Origin: Solirubrobacter ginsenosidimutans
GTDB taxonomy: Bacteria; Actinomycetota; Thermoleophilia; Solirubrobacterales; Solirubrobacteraceae
NCBI RefSeq assembly: GCF_027587205.1
Contig: NZ_JAPDOD010000022.1
Span: 62,001 to 126,000, forward strand
Length of the DNA: 64,000 bases
Direction: 5' to 3'
Position 1 is the first letter of the stretch. The number at the start of each line of letters is the position of its first letter. The notes under the pieces were generated by a model. The model was not told the DNA's origin, searched no databases, and was given only the letters and a program-made list of their open reading frames with translations. Shown here piece by piece: positions 48,386 through 57,198 of this stretch. Position numbers and translations under genes: made by a program.

Positions 48386-50823
48386 TTGAGCCTATCGGTC
48401 GCCCGGACGGGTTCCGGGCGGCCGATATGGAACCCCTGCGCGTAGTCGACACCGAACTCGCGCAGCATCGCGACCGTCGCATCGTCTGAGACGAATTCGG
48501 CGGTCGTGGTCTTTCCGAGCCCCTTCGCGATCTGCACGATCGCCTGGACCGTGAGCTGATCGGTGCGGGTGGTGGGCAGCTCCTTGATGAAGTCGCCGTC
48601 GATCTTGACGACGTCGAACGGCAGGTGCTTGAGGTAGTAGAACGACCCGAAGCCTGAGCCGAAGTCGTCGAGCGCGAACTGGCAGCCGAGGTCGGCGAGC
48701 CCGCGCGCGAGGCTGCGGGCGCGCTCGACGTTGGCGATCGCCGCCGTCTCGGTGACCTCGAAGATCAGGCAGGTCGGGTCGATCGGGGCGTTGCGCACCT
48801 CGGCGGCGATGAAGTCCATCACCGTCGGGTCGGTGATCGACTCGCCTGAGAGGTTCACGTCCAGGCCGAGGCGCTCGTGGCCGGAGGCGTGGCGCTCGGC
48901 CAGCAGGCGGATCGCGCCGCCGATCACCCACCGGTCGATCGCCTTGATCAGCCCGTAGCGCTCCGCCGCGCCCAGGAACGCCCCAGGCAGGACGATCTGC
49001 CCGTCGGCGTCGAGCAGGCGGATCAGCAGCTCCGAGCGGTCGACGCGGTTGCGGGCGAGGTCGAGGATCGGCTGCTCGTACAGGACGAAGCCGTCGTTCT
49101 CGAGCGCTTCACGCAACCGCTCGACCCAGCTCAGCGCGCGCGACCGGGCCGAGCCCACGACCTCCCGGCCGGAGACGGCGAAGCGGTCGCGCCCGCGGTC
49201 CTTGGCGTCGTTGCGGGCGATCTCGGCCTCGGCGAGCTCCTCGGCGAAGGTCAGCTCCGTCTCGGGCTCGATCGCACGGATGCCCATCGAGAGCGTCGCG
49301 CGGACCCGGCGCCCGTCGCGGACGACGTGCACCTGCTCGCGCGCGGCCTCGATCAGCGCCTGCCCGGTCGCCTCGGCGTCCTCCAGCGCCGTCTGCGGCA
49401 GGATCACCCCGAACTCGTCGCCGCCCAGCCGGCCGACGATGTCGGTGTCGCGCAGCCGCGAGCGCAGCAGCGCGGTCACCGTGCCGAGCAGCTCGTCGCC
49501 GGTCGCATGGCCGTAGCTGTCGTTGATGTACTGGAAGTGGTCGACGTCGATCGCCAGCAGCGCCGCCGGATGGCCGTAGCGCTGGGCGTAGCTGACGACC
49601 CATTCGAGCTCCTCGCCGAAGCGGCGCCGGTTGTAGAGCCCGGTGAGCGCGTCGGTGTCGGCGAGCCTGCGGAGCTGGCCCTCGAAGCGCCGGCGATCGC
49701 TCACGTCGACGAACTGCACGATCAGGTAGCGCCCGTCGTCGCCGCCGATCGGGGTCGCCCGGACCTCGGCGTGGACGACGTGCCCGTCGCGGTGTACGTA
49801 GCGGTACTCGCCCGCGAGGCTGCCGGACGATCCGTCGCGCAGCGGCTGGAGGGCGTGGTGGGCCGCCTCGCGGTCATCGGGGTGGATGAGCTCCCGGATC
49901 GCCATGCCGGTGAGCTCCTCGTAGCCGACCAGCTGGCTCAGAGCGGCGTTGGCCTGAGCGATGACGACGTCCTCGAGGCCGACGAGCGCCATGCCGATCG
50001 GGGCGTGCTCGAACGCGGCCTGGAACCGCGCCTGCGCCGCCTGCAGCGCGTGCTGGGCGCGACGCTCGAACGTGACGTCGCGCGAGACGCCGACCGCCCC
50101 GGTCACCCGCCCCGACCGGTCGCGGATGGGGGAGAGCGTGCTGGCGATCACCACCTCGGAGCCGTCGCGGCGCCGGCGGGTGGTCTCGCGGCGGATGACC
50201 TCGCCGGCGATCAGGCCGGCGGGTGGCGTGCCGTCCCCGCTGGTGATCGGGACCAGGTGCGCGGCGCTCTGTCCCAGCGCCTCGCGTTCCGTGTAGCCGA
50301 AGAGCACGGTCGCGGCGTGGTTCCAGGCGGTGACGCGCCCGTCGCGGTCGATCGCGACGATCGCGTCGGCGCTGTGCTCGACCAGCGCGGCGTGCCGGGC
50401 GCGCTCGGCCTCCGCGCGGGTGCGATCGGCGATGTCGCGGGCGATCGTCGTGACGCCGATCAGCTGCCCGCGCGTGTCGCGCAGCGCCGCCACGCTGATC
50501 GAGACGGGGACCGTCGAGCCGTCCCGGCGCATCCGGACCGTCTCGAGATCCTCGATCGTCGCGCCCGAGAACACGCGCCGGCGCAGGTCGGCCGCCTCGC
50601 CCTCACGATCGGGCGGGACTATGCGTTCGATGGGCCCGCCGATTGCTTCCTCGGCCCGCCATCCGTAAAGTCGCTGCGCACCAGGGTTCCAGGCCGTGAT
50701 GCGACCGCGCCGGTCAGTCGCGATGATCGCATCGGGTGAGTGCCGCACCAGAGCCGCGAGGCGCTGGGCGGCGGCGTTGCCGCGCCGGGGGCTCGTACTA
50801 GTTGCTGGACGTCTTCGTTTCAC
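48382..50823 (-). CDS. PAS-PAS-PAS-GGDEF-EAL cyclic-di-GMP signalling protein
   Basis: An 813-residue protein without membrane segments. Three PAS domains occupy about residues 20-140, 145-260 and 265-385. A diguanylate cyclase domain (about 385-550) has an intact LGGDEFGVI. A C-terminal EAL domain (about 565-805) has SELLIRLL (ELL in place of EAL), DVNLSGESI, FEVTETAAI, LDDFGSGFGSF, VKIDGDFIKEL and AEFVSDDA. Most phosphodiesterase residues are kept; the ELL and AEFVS variants make catalytic strength uncertain. The start is GTG 50823, only 13 bases from the divergent BlaI-like gene. It could control the GEMM riboswitch at 30739 through cyclic-di-GMP. Confidence 0.9.
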   Translation of the reverse strand: MKRRRPATSTSPRRGNAAAQRLAALVRHSPDAIIATDRRGRITAWNPGAQRLYGWRAEEAIGGPIERIVPPDREGEAADLRRRVFSGATIEDLETVRMRRDGSTVPVSISVAALRDTRGQLIGVTTIARDIADRTRAEAERARHAALVEHSADAIVAIDRDGRVTAWNHAATVLFGYTEREALGQSAAHLVPITSGDGTPPAGLIAGEVIRRETTRRRRDGSEVVIASTLSPIRDRSGRVTGAVGVSRDVTFERRAQHALQAAQARFQAAFEHAPIGMALVGLEDVVIAQANAALSQLVGYEELTGMAIRELIHPDDREAAHHALQPLRDGSSGSLAGEYRYVHRDGHVVHAEVRATPIGGDDGRYLIVQFVDVSDRRRFEGQLRRLADTDALTGLYNRRRFGEELEWVVSYAQRYGHPAALLAIDVDHFQYINDSYGHATGDELLGTVTALLRSRLRDTDIVGRLGGDEFGVILPQTALEDAEATGQALIEAAREQVHVVRDGRRVRATLSMGIRAIEPETELTFAEELAEAEIARNDAKDRGRDRFAVSGREVVGSARSRALSWVERLREALENDGFVLYEQPILDLARNRVDRSELLIRLLDADGQIVLPGAFLGAAERYGLIKAIDRWVIGGAIRLLAERHASGHERLGLDVNLSGESITDPTVMDFIAAEVRNAPIDPTCLIFEVTETAAIANVERARSLARGLADLGCQFALDDFGSGFGSFYYLKHLPFDVVKIDGDFIKELPTTRTDQLTVQAIVQIAKGLGKTTTAEFVSDDATVAMLREFGVDYAQGFHIGRPEPVRATDRLN

Positions 50824-50836
50824 TCAGGGATCACTG

Positions 50837-51223
50837 ATGAGTCTAGATGGCACACTTCCCCCACTTCACGCGCTCGAATCCGAAGTCATGGAGGAGCTGT
50901 GGGCCCGTTCCGAGGCGACCGTGCGCGAGGTCCAGGAGGCCCTCAACGCGCGCGGCGGCAAGGTGCGCGCGTACACGACCCTGCTGACGGTGATGACGCG
51001 GCTCGACGGCAAGGGCCTGCTGGTGCGCCGCCGCGCCGGGCGCCTGGACGTCTATGCGCCCGCGCTGCCGCGCGACGCGTACCTGCAGCGGCGCGCCGAG
51101 TCCGAGGTCGCCGCGCTCGTCGAGGACTTCGGCGATCTCGCGCTCGCGCATTTCGCCCGCCACATCGGCGGGCTGGATCCCGAACGGCTCGAGAAGCTCC
51201 GCCGGCTGGCGAACGGCGGCTGA
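50837..51223 (+). CDS. BlaI/MecI-like transcriptional repressor
   Basis: A 128-residue winged-helix protein starting at ATG 50837. The BlaI/CopY signature is visible: PPLHALESEVMEELWARSEA (about 7-26), VREVQEALNARGGKVRAYTT (about 28-47), LLTVMTRLDGKGLLVRRRAG and the C-terminal dimerisation part (LDPERLEKLRRL). It is directly followed by a BlaR1-type peptidase. In homologous systems the peptidase cleaves the repressor on antibiotic binding. A palindrome ACTAGT lies upstream at about 50800, but no established operator was recognised. Confidence 0.9.
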   Translation: MSLDGTLPPLHALESEVMEELWARSEATVREVQEALNARGGKVRAYTTLLTVMTRLDGKGLLVRRRAGRLDVYAPALPRDAYLQRRAESEVAALVEDFGDLALAHFARHIGGLDPERLEKLRRLANGG

Positions 51224-51224
51224 A

Positions 51225-52094
51225 TTGCGCCGAGCTGAGTTCGCGGTCGCCGCGTTCGGACTCACCGCATTCCTGCTGGCGCTGATCTTCGCGCTCGACG
51301 CCGTGCGCTTCCACGGCGACGTCCTCGTCGCGGCGCTGGAAGGCTTGACGCGGGGCGAAGTGCACATCCGGGGCGTGCTGTTGATCTCCCTGGCGCTATT
51401 CGACCTGTACGCGCTCACCCGCGCGGTGGGCTCGATCTCGCACGGCGTGAGCGCGCACCGGCGGATCAATGCCCGGATGCCGGTGTCGGAGGCGCGCGCG
51501 GTGGCCGGCCACGACGTGCTGGTGGTGCCGGCCGCGCGGCCGATGGCCTTCTGCGCGGGGCTCTGGCGGCCGCGGGTGTACGTCTCGACGGGCGCGGTCG
51601 AGCGCCTGGGCGCCGACGAGCTCGCCGCCGTCGTCACCCACGAGGCGCACCACGCCGAGCGGCGCGATCCGCTGCGGATTCTGATTGCGCGGGCGATCGG
51701 AGACGCCTACTCGCTGGGCGCGCTGCCGCGACGGGAACAGGCACTGGCCGAGCTGGCCGCCGACGCCGCGGTCGTCCGCAGCCGCGGGGCCGCGCCGCTG
51801 GCCTCGGCGCTGCTCGCCTTCGACGCGGCGGAGATCGCCCCCGAGCGGGTGGATCGCCTGGTCGGCGAGGCGCCGCGCGACGAGGTCCCGCGCGCGTTGG
51901 TGGCGGGCGCCGGGGCCGTGATCGCGGCGCTGCTCGTCGTGCTCGCGCTCGGCGTGCTGGTGCACGGGCACCCGCGGGTCTGCCTTCCGCTGGCGTCCGC
52001 GCCGGTCTGGTGGGTATGCGCCGTCATGGCGCGGTTCGCGGCCATGGGGCCCGCCTGGCTCGGCTGGCGCCGAGCCGGGGCGTTCCTCACGTAG
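51225..52094 (+). CDS. BlaR1/M56-like membrane metallopeptidase without sensor domain
   Basis: A 289-residue membrane protein starting at TTG 51225 (MRRAEFAVAAFGLTAFLLAL). Helices lie near residues 5-25, 45-65 and 220-280. The catalytic loop has VVTHEAHHAERRDPLRIL (HExxH, about 130-134) and downstream LAELAADAAVV (Glu, about 168). That is M56/BlaR1-type. The C-terminal penicillin-sensor domain of BlaR1 is absent, so the signal is not necessarily a beta-lactam. One base separates it from the BlaI-like gene. Probably a cell-envelope stress sensor. Confidence 0.85.
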   Translation: MRRAEFAVAAFGLTAFLLALIFALDAVRFHGDVLVAALEGLTRGEVHIRGVLLISLALFDLYALTRAVGSISHGVSAHRRINARMPVSEARAVAGHDVLVVPAARPMAFCAGLWRPRVYVSTGAVERLGADELAAVVTHEAHHAERRDPLRILIARAIGDAYSLGALPRREQALAELAADAAVVRSRGAAPLASALLAFDAAEIAPERVDRLVGEAPRDEVPRALVAGAGAVIAALLVVLALGVLVHGHPRVCLPLASAPVWWVCAVMARFAAMGPAWLGWRRAGAFLT

Positions 52095-52096
52095 GG

Positions 52097-53272
52097 CTAG
52101 CCCTGGACCTTCTTCTCGCAGTCCTTGGCGACCGAGACGCGCTTGCGGTTGCCCTTGAAGCGCGAGATCAGCACGGTGTCGTTGCCCGGCCCGCACTTCA
52201 CGCTCGCGCGGCCTGAGGCGATGATCGCGGTGATCGTGTCGTCGCCGTCGCCGCCGTCGGCGCTCGTGTTGCGGCCGGCGACGCGGATCGTGTCCGCGCC
52301 CGGGCCGCCGCTGAGCACCGCGCGCTGGCCGTTGCCCTGCAGGAAGTCGTTGCCGTCGCCGCCGAGGGCATTGGTCGTGCCGCGGCCGGCGTAGATCGTG
52401 TCGTCGCCCGCGCCGCCGCTGACGAAGTCCTTCTGCTTGAGCGCGCGCGCCCCGCCGCTGTCGTGCGCGGCGTCGCCCCAGAGGACGTCGTCGCCGCCGT
52501 TGCCGTAGAGCTTGTTGTTGCCGTGCTGGCCGTTGAGGCGGTCGTTGCGCTCCGAGCCGTGCTTGGTGCCGTTGCCCTGCCACGAGATCCCGCGCGTGGG
52601 GTCACGCTCGGCCGCCAGGTCGATCACGTTCTCGCAGTTGGACTGCTTGGCGAGCAGCTTGCGGTTCGTGCGGCCCATCGGCGCCGGGCTGTTGTAGACG
52701 GTGTCGTAGCCGTCGCCGCAGTCGATGCTCGTCACGTGGCTGGGCGGGTCGCTGTTGAGGTGGATCGTGTCGTCGCCGGGGCCGGCGTCGATGCGGTCGG
52801 GCCCGGTCTCGGAGCTGATGTCGTCGTTGCCGTTGCCGCCGTGGATCTCGTCGCCGCCGCTGCCGCCGTTGAGGACGTCGTTCCCGTCGCCGCCGAAGAG
52901 CTTGTCCGGCGCTTCGTTGCCCGCGAGGTTGTCGTCGCCCGGACCACCGATCAGCGTGTCGTGGCCGAAGCCGCCGACGCCCTTGTCGTTCCCGTCGCCC
53001 CCGTCCATGTGGTCGTCGCCCGAGCCGCCGTCCATGCTGTCGTTGCCGTTGCCGCCGTCGATCTGGTCCGGGCCGGTGTCCCCGGTCAGCATGTCGTCCC
53101 CGTCCAGGCCCCGCAGCACGTCGCGCCCGCCGAGCCCATTGATGGTGTCGGGGCCCGCCGTCCCGGTCAGGTTGTTCGGAGCGTTGGTCCCGATGATGGT
53201 CTTCGCGAACGCCGTCGAGGCGAACGCGAGCGCGCCGAGTGCGGCGACGACGAGCAGGGTGCGGAAGCGCAT
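52097..53272 (-). CDS. Secreted RTX-type calcium-binding repeat protein
   Basis: A 391-residue exported protein starting at ATG 53272 (signal peptide MRFRTLLVVAALGALAFAST). Tandem RTX nonapeptide repeats GGxGxDxUx occur in at least two blocks, e.g. GPDTINGLGGRDVLRGLDGD at about residues 36-55 and GGDGNDVLNGGSGGDEIHGG near 130. They are separated by a Cys-containing spacer (about 190-225), and a second repeat block follows. The last 20 residues are basic with a Cys (KDCEKKVQG). RTX repeats fold into a calcium-loaded beta roll outside the cell. No adjacent type I secretion genes. It converges with BlaR1. Confidence 0.9.
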   Translation of the reverse strand: MRFRTLLVVAALGALAFASTAFAKTIIGTNAPNNLTGTAGPDTINGLGGRDVLRGLDGDDMLTGDTGPDQIDGGNGNDSMDGGSGDDHMDGGDGNDKGVGGFGHDTLIGGPGDDNLAGNEAPDKLFGGDGNDVLNGGSGGDEIHGGNGNDDISSETGPDRIDAGPGDDTIHLNSDPPSHVTSIDCGDGYDTVYNSPAPMGRTNRKLLAKQSNCENVIDLAAERDPTRGISWQGNGTKHGSERNDRLNGQHGNNKLYGNGGDDVLWGDAAHDSGGARALKQKDFVSGGAGDDTIYAGRGTTNALGGDGNDFLQGNGQRAVLSGGPGADTIRVAGRNTSADGGDGDDTITAIIASGRASVKCGPGNDTVLISRFKGNRKRVSVAKDCEKKVQG

Positions 53273-53310
53273 GGACGCAATTATGAAGCGCCCCGCCGTG
53301 TCCAGCGGGC

Positions 53311-54348
53311 TTAACTTCGGCGCGCCGTCAGCAAGTAGTGCGACACGAGCCAGTCGTTGCCGCCGTTGAAGTCCCAGATCTCGGACGCCGAGAGCATGAA
53401 CAGCCGCCAGGCGGCGAGCTGCCGCCGAGCCTCGCGGCGGCCGAACTGCGCTTCGAGCAGCGCGAGCGCCTCCGCCGAATTGGCGTCCAGGCGGTCGAGC
53501 CACGCGCGCAGGGTCCGCGCGTAGTGGGTGCCTGAGACCGCCCAGCGATCCTGGACGACGAGGTGCTCCTGGAAGCGCAGCATGAGGTCGTGGCTCGGCA
53601 TCGTCCCGCCGGTGAAGAACCGCTCTGCGGCCCAGGTGCCCTCGAAGCGGTAGGCGAGGCTGCGGTGACTGAAGACGTGGACGAAGGCCTTGCCGCTCTC
53701 GGGCTCCAGGCGCGTGGCGATCCGGCGCAGCAGCTCCTTCCAGTTGCGCATGTGCTCGAACAGTTCGACTGAGAGCACGCGGTCGATCGTGCGCTGCGGG
53801 TCGTAGGCGTTAGGCCCGGCGGTGACGATCTCGACGTTGGCGATGCCGCGCTCGCGCGCCTCGCGCTCGATGTGCTCGCGGTGCGCGACGGACGCCGAGA
53901 TCCCGGTGACGCGGGCGTTCGGGTACTGCTCGCCCAGCCAGAGGGTGAGGCTGCCCCAGCCGCAGCCGAGGTCGAGGATGTCCATGCCGTCCTCGATCTC
54001 CGCCCGCTGACAGGTGAGGCGCAGCATCGCCTCCTCCGCCTCGGCGAGCGTGTTCGCGCCAGGCGGCCACAACCCGCACGAGTACTTGTGCCGCGGGCCG
54101 AGGAAGAGCGTGAAGAACTCCGCCGGCAGCTCGTAGTGCTGCTGGTTCGCCCGCTCGGGCACCTCGGAGATCGGGCCGTGCGACATATGCCAGACCAGTG
54201 AGCGCAGCCGATCCTCCTGCGCCTCCACGCCGCCCTCGAGCTCGCTCGCCAGGCGGCGCCGGGTCGCGAGCCGCGAGCCGAGCAGCAGCACCGGATCCGG
54301 AAGCAGATGGTGGGAGAGCGCTCGATCCAGGAGCTCGTAACGGAGCAT
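53311..54348 (-). CDS. Cyclopropane-fatty-acid-synthase-like SAM methyltransferase
   Basis: A 345-residue protein starting at ATG 54348 (MLRYELLDRALSHHLLPDPV). The SAM motif I ILDLGCGWGSLTLWLGEQYP (about 124-143) and HYELPAEFFTLFLGPRHKYS (about 71-90) match the CFA synthase/coclaurine N-methyltransferase-like group. The C-terminal half has FFTGGTMPSHDLM and MLSASEIWDFNGGNDWLVSH. Substrate may be an unsaturated lipid or a small amine. Only 17 bases separate its start from the divergent VOC gene. Confidence 0.85.
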   Translation of the reverse strand: MLRYELLDRALSHHLLPDPVLLLGSRLATRRRLASELEGGVEAQEDRLRSLVWHMSHGPISEVPERANQQHYELPAEFFTLFLGPRHKYSCGLWPPGANTLAEAEEAMLRLTCQRAEIEDGMDILDLGCGWGSLTLWLGEQYPNARVTGISASVAHREHIEREARERGIANVEIVTAGPNAYDPQRTIDRVLSVELFEHMRNWKELLRRIATRLEPESGKAFVHVFSHRSLAYRFEGTWAAERFFTGGTMPSHDLMLRFQEHLVVQDRWAVSGTHYARTLRAWLDRLDANSAEALALLEAQFGRREARRQLAAWRLFMLSASEIWDFNGGNDWLVSHYLLTARRS

Positions 54349-54365
54349 CGCGGCAGTATGTCGGT

Positions 54366-54902
54366 ATGAGCGACGATGCTGTGGAACCAATCGCCCGCGC
54401 GGAGCGCCCGATCGCGGCGGGAGCGCGGATCGGCCATGTGCACCTGCGCACCGCCGACATCGATCGCGTACGCCGGTTCTACGTCGGCGTGCTCGGCTTC
54501 GACGTGATCTCCGAGGTGCGTGACGTCCCGGGCTGGGGCACGACCGGCGACGCGCTGTTCCTCTCGGCCGGCGGCTATCACCACCACCTCGGCTTCAACA
54601 CGTGGAAGTCGGCGGGCGGGCCGCCGCAGCCCGACGGCGTGACCGGGCTGCACCACGTCGCGATCCTCTACCCGTCGCGGGCCGATCTCGCCGACGCCGT
54701 GCGCCGCCTGCAGGAGGCGGACTGGCCGCTGCGTCAGCTCGCCGACCACGGCACGCACGAGGCCGTCTACGTCAGCGATCCCGACGGCAACGACCTCGAG
54801 CTCTATTGGGATCGCCCGGCCGCGGACTGGCCCCGCGACGAGGCCGGGCACCTGGCGTTCGCGGGCGGTGAGCTGGACCTGGAGGATCTCCTTACGGCGT
54901 GA
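54366..54902 (+). CDS. VOC-family glyoxalase/dioxygenase-like protein
   Basis: A 178-residue protein starting at ATG 54366. The vicinal-oxygen-chelate repeat is seen: IGHVHLRTADIDRVRRFYVG (about 23-42), DVISEVRDVPG, GGYHHHLGFNTWKSAGG (His about 70), TGLHHVAILYPSR and DPDGNDLELYWDRP (about 140-153, Glu ligand). The pattern fits CatE-like catechol-2,3-dioxygenase domains in one-module form. It may act on an aromatic or methylglyoxal-type compound. Its end overlaps the convergent asparaginase gene by 11 bases. Confidence 0.88.
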   Translation: MSDDAVEPIARAERPIAAGARIGHVHLRTADIDRVRRFYVGVLGFDVISEVRDVPGWGTTGDALFLSAGGYHHHLGFNTWKSAGGPPQPDGVTGLHHVAILYPSRADLADAVRRLQEADWPLRQLADHGTHEAVYVSDPDGNDLELYWDRPAADWPRDEAGHLAFAGGELDLEDLLTA

Positions 54903-55908
54903 GCTCGCCCGCGAGGTCCTGGGCGAGCAAGGCGCGGACCGTGGCGGGCGGGTGGCCCTCGGAGAGCAGCACGACGAGCTTCGCGTAGGCGGCCTCGGTG
55001 GTCATGTCGAGCCCGCCGACCGCGCCCGCGCGGATCAGCGGCCCGCTGGTCGCGTACGCGCCGAGGTCGACGCGGCCGTCGGCGCACTGGCTGACGACGG
55101 CGATCACGATGTCGCGGCGGGCGCCGTCGGCGAGCGCGGCGAGCAGGTACGGGTCGCCGTCGGCGAAGGTCCCGGCGCCGTAGGCCTCGATCACCAGCCC
55201 CTTGATCGGCTCGGCCAGCGCCGCGCGCAGCAGCGCCGCGGGCATCCCGGGGTACAGGCGCAGCAGCGCGACGTTGGCGTCGAGCGCGAGCGGCAGCGCG
55301 ATCGGCGCTCGCTCGGTGACGCGCAGGCGCGCTTCGTCGAGCGTGATCAGCACGCCGGCCGCCCCGAGCGGCGCGGCGTTGGGGGAGGTGAAGGCCTCGA
55401 ACCCGCTCGCGCTCGCCTTGACCGCCCGGGCCCCGGCGAGGATGTGCGAACCGAACACGAGGCAGACCTCGCGCACGTCGTCGCGCGCCGCGACGAGCGC
55501 GCTGGTCAGCAGGTTCTGGCGGCCGTCCGAGCGCAGCACGCCGAGCGGGATCTGGCTGCCCGTGACGATCACCGGCTTGCCCAGCCCGCGCAGCAGGAAC
55601 GCCAGCGCCGACGCCGTGTAGGCCATCGTGTCGGTGCCGTGCAGCACCACGAACCCGTCGAAGCTGTGGCGGTGCTCGACGATCTCGCGCGCGATCCGCA
55701 GCCAGTCGGACGGGCGGGCGTTGGCGGAGTCCAGGAGCGGCTCGTGCTCGGAGACGACCAGCTCGGGCACGTCGCGCGCGTTGAGCTCCGGCGTCTGGCG
55801 GATCTGGGAGCCCAGGTGCCCGCGCACCGGCGCGTAGCCGCTGGCGGTGGGCATCATCCCGATCGTGCCGCCGAAGTAGGCGACGTAGATGCGCTTGCGG
55901 CCACTCAC
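54892..55908 (-). CDS. L-asparaginase, cytoplasmic type
   Basis: A 338-residue type I-like asparaginase. The first catalytic Thr is in YVAYFGGTIGMMPTASGYAP (Thr about 15). The second is in VVLHGTDTMAYTASAL (about 87-102, Thr90-Asp91 region). The signature VIVTGSQIPLGVLRSDGRQN (about 113-132) is complete. It starts at GTG 55908, which overlaps the PaaX-like stop as GTGA. No signal peptide. It hydrolyses Asn to Asp and ammonia. Coupling to a PaaX regulator is unusual. Confidence 0.92.
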   Translation of the reverse strand: MSGRKRIYVAYFGGTIGMMPTASGYAPVRGHLGSQIRQTPELNARDVPELVVSEHEPLLDSANARPSDWLRIAREIVEHRHSFDGFVVLHGTDTMAYTASALAFLLRGLGKPVIVTGSQIPLGVLRSDGRQNLLTSALVAARDDVREVCLVFGSHILAGARAVKASASGFEAFTSPNAAPLGAAGVLITLDEARLRVTERAPIALPLALDANVALLRLYPGMPAALLRAALAEPIKGLVIEAYGAGTFADGDPYLLAALADGARRDIVIAVVSQCADGRVDLGAYATSGPLIRAGAVGGLDMTTEAAYAKLVVLLSEGHPPATVRALLAQDLAGELTP

Positions 55909-56714
55909 GGTGCGGTCAGGTCGTCGAAGTGCTGCTGCGCGAGCGGCGCCCAGCGCTCGTGGCGCTCGCGAAACAGCTCATACGCCTTGCGCCGCGGCCA
56001 ATCGCGCGGGAGCAGATCGTCCGGCAGGTCGGGATCGATGAACGGAAAGCGCCGCCACGCGTGCACGATGGCGATCTGGGTCGCGAACGTGGCCTCGGGG
56101 CTGCGCGGGCGCACCTGCGCGAAGTCGTCGACGAACGTCTCGTAGTGCTCCCTGAGGTTCGGCAGGTCCCACGCCTCGTCGATCACCTTCTGCGTCTCGC
56201 CCAGCGCGCCCAGCTCGGCGCGAAAGCTCAGCAACTGGGCGGGTTCCTCGGCGTTGACGAGCGTCTCGCGATCGACGTGCGGCGTGATCCACAGCCCGTT
56301 GCCGAGGCTGCCGAACCCCGCCCACGCGAGTTGCGTCGTGAGCTGGTGGCGCAGCTCGCGCCGCTGCTCCGGCACCCGCAGCACGAGCAGCAGCCAGCGT
56401 CCGTCCCAGCTCACCGGTCCACCGAACCCATAGATCCGCCGCGCGCCATCACGCAGGAGAGTGGCGGAAGAGGATGTGAGCCGCATGCGCGACCGCCGCC
56501 CCACCCGCTCACCCTCCAGCCACCCTTCCCGCGCGCTGCGCACCACCGCCTGCCGCGCGGCGCTGGGCGTGAACCCGAGCCGGTTCAGCGCGGCGATCAG
56601 CGCCTCCTGCCACGCGCCGTCAGGCCGGGGGAGCAGGAACTCCCCGAGGATCGTGAGCAGCGTCGAACGGGCGGCGGGCGCGCCGACAGAACGGCGTCGC
56701 AGGACGTCTTCCAC
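55905..56714 (-). CDS. PaaX-family transcriptional regulator
   Basis: This protein has the PaaX three-part pattern. An N-terminal winged helix starts VEDVLRRRSVGAPAARSTLL (about 1-20) and covers TILGEFLLPRPDGAWQEALI. A central cleft domain has WDGRWLLLVLRVPEQRRELR. A C-terminal part has WDLPNLREHYETFVDDFAQV. The family represses aromatic-acid genes in response to CoA thioesters such as phenylacetyl-CoA. GTG 56714 is chosen because it begins at the conserved VEDVLR. An in-frame ATG at 56753 would share its start codon bases with the divergent HxlR gene. It is co-operonic with asparaginase. Confidence 0.88.
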   Translation of the reverse strand: MEDVLRRRSVGAPAARSTLLTILGEFLLPRPDGAWQEALIAALNRLGFTPSAARQAVVRSAREGWLEGERVGRRSRMRLTSSSATLLRDGARRIYGFGGPVSWDGRWLLLVLRVPEQRRELRHQLTTQLAWAGFGSLGNGLWITPHVDRETLVNAEEPAQLLSFRAELGALGETQKVIDEAWDLPNLREHYETFVDDFAQVRPRSPEATFATQIAIVHAWRRFPFIDPDLPDDLLPRDWPRRKAYELFRERHERWAPLAQQHFDDLTAP

Positions 56715-56751
56715 CGCGGAGACGCTAGCGCTCCGACTATCCTCGCCCGGC

Positions 56752-57198
56752 ATGAAGCACCGGGCGCTCGACGAGGTCTATTGCTCGGTCGCGCGGACGT
56801 GGTCGGTGTTGGGGGACCGGTGGACGATGCTGGTCCTGCGCGAGGCGTTCGCCGGCACGAGCCGGTTCGACAGCTTCCAGTCCAAGCTCGAGATCGGGCG
56901 GACGCTGCTGTCTGAGCGGTTGAACCGGCTGGTCGAAGAGGGCATCTTCGACCGAGTGCGTTACAGCGAGAAGCCGGAGCGCTTCGAGTACAAGCTCACG
57001 CGCAAGGGGCTCGATCTCTATCCCGTGCTCCTGGCGCTGATGGAGTGGGGGGACCGGTACAAGGTCGAGGACCCGCCCGTGCGGCTGTTTCACAAGGCAT
57101 GCGGTGAGGAGGCCGACCCGCACCTGGTGTGCAGCCACTGCGCCGAGCCGGTGGCCTACGGCGACCTGCGCGCCGAGTACGCGCCCGGCGCTTGGTAG
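56752..57198 (+). CDS. HxlR-family transcriptional regulator
   Basis: A 148-residue winged-helix regulator. The HxlR pattern CSVARTWSVLGDRWTMLVLR (about 11-30), FDSFQSKLEIGRTLLSERLN (about 39-58) and a beta wing YSEKPERFEYKLTRKG is intact. The C-terminus carries KACGEEADPHLVCSHCAEPV, a Cys/His cluster likely to bind zinc. The ATG lies in CATG shared with the divergent PaaX region. It overlaps the amidohydrolase by seven bases and probably controls it or the cluster. Confidence 0.92.
   Translation: MKHRALDEVYCSVARTWSVLGDRWTMLVLREAFAGTSRFDSFQSKLEIGRTLLSERLNRLVEEGIFDRVRYSEKPERFEYKLTRKGLDLYPVLLALMEWGDRYKVEDPPVRLFHKACGEEADPHLVCSHCAEPVAYGDLRAEYAPGAW

Noticed and set aside
52300..53200. Periodic DNA pattern resembling a tandem repeat or CRISPR
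   Set aside because: The period is 27 bases and explained by RTX nonapeptide repeats in the minus-strand protein; spacers are not unique and no cas genes are near.
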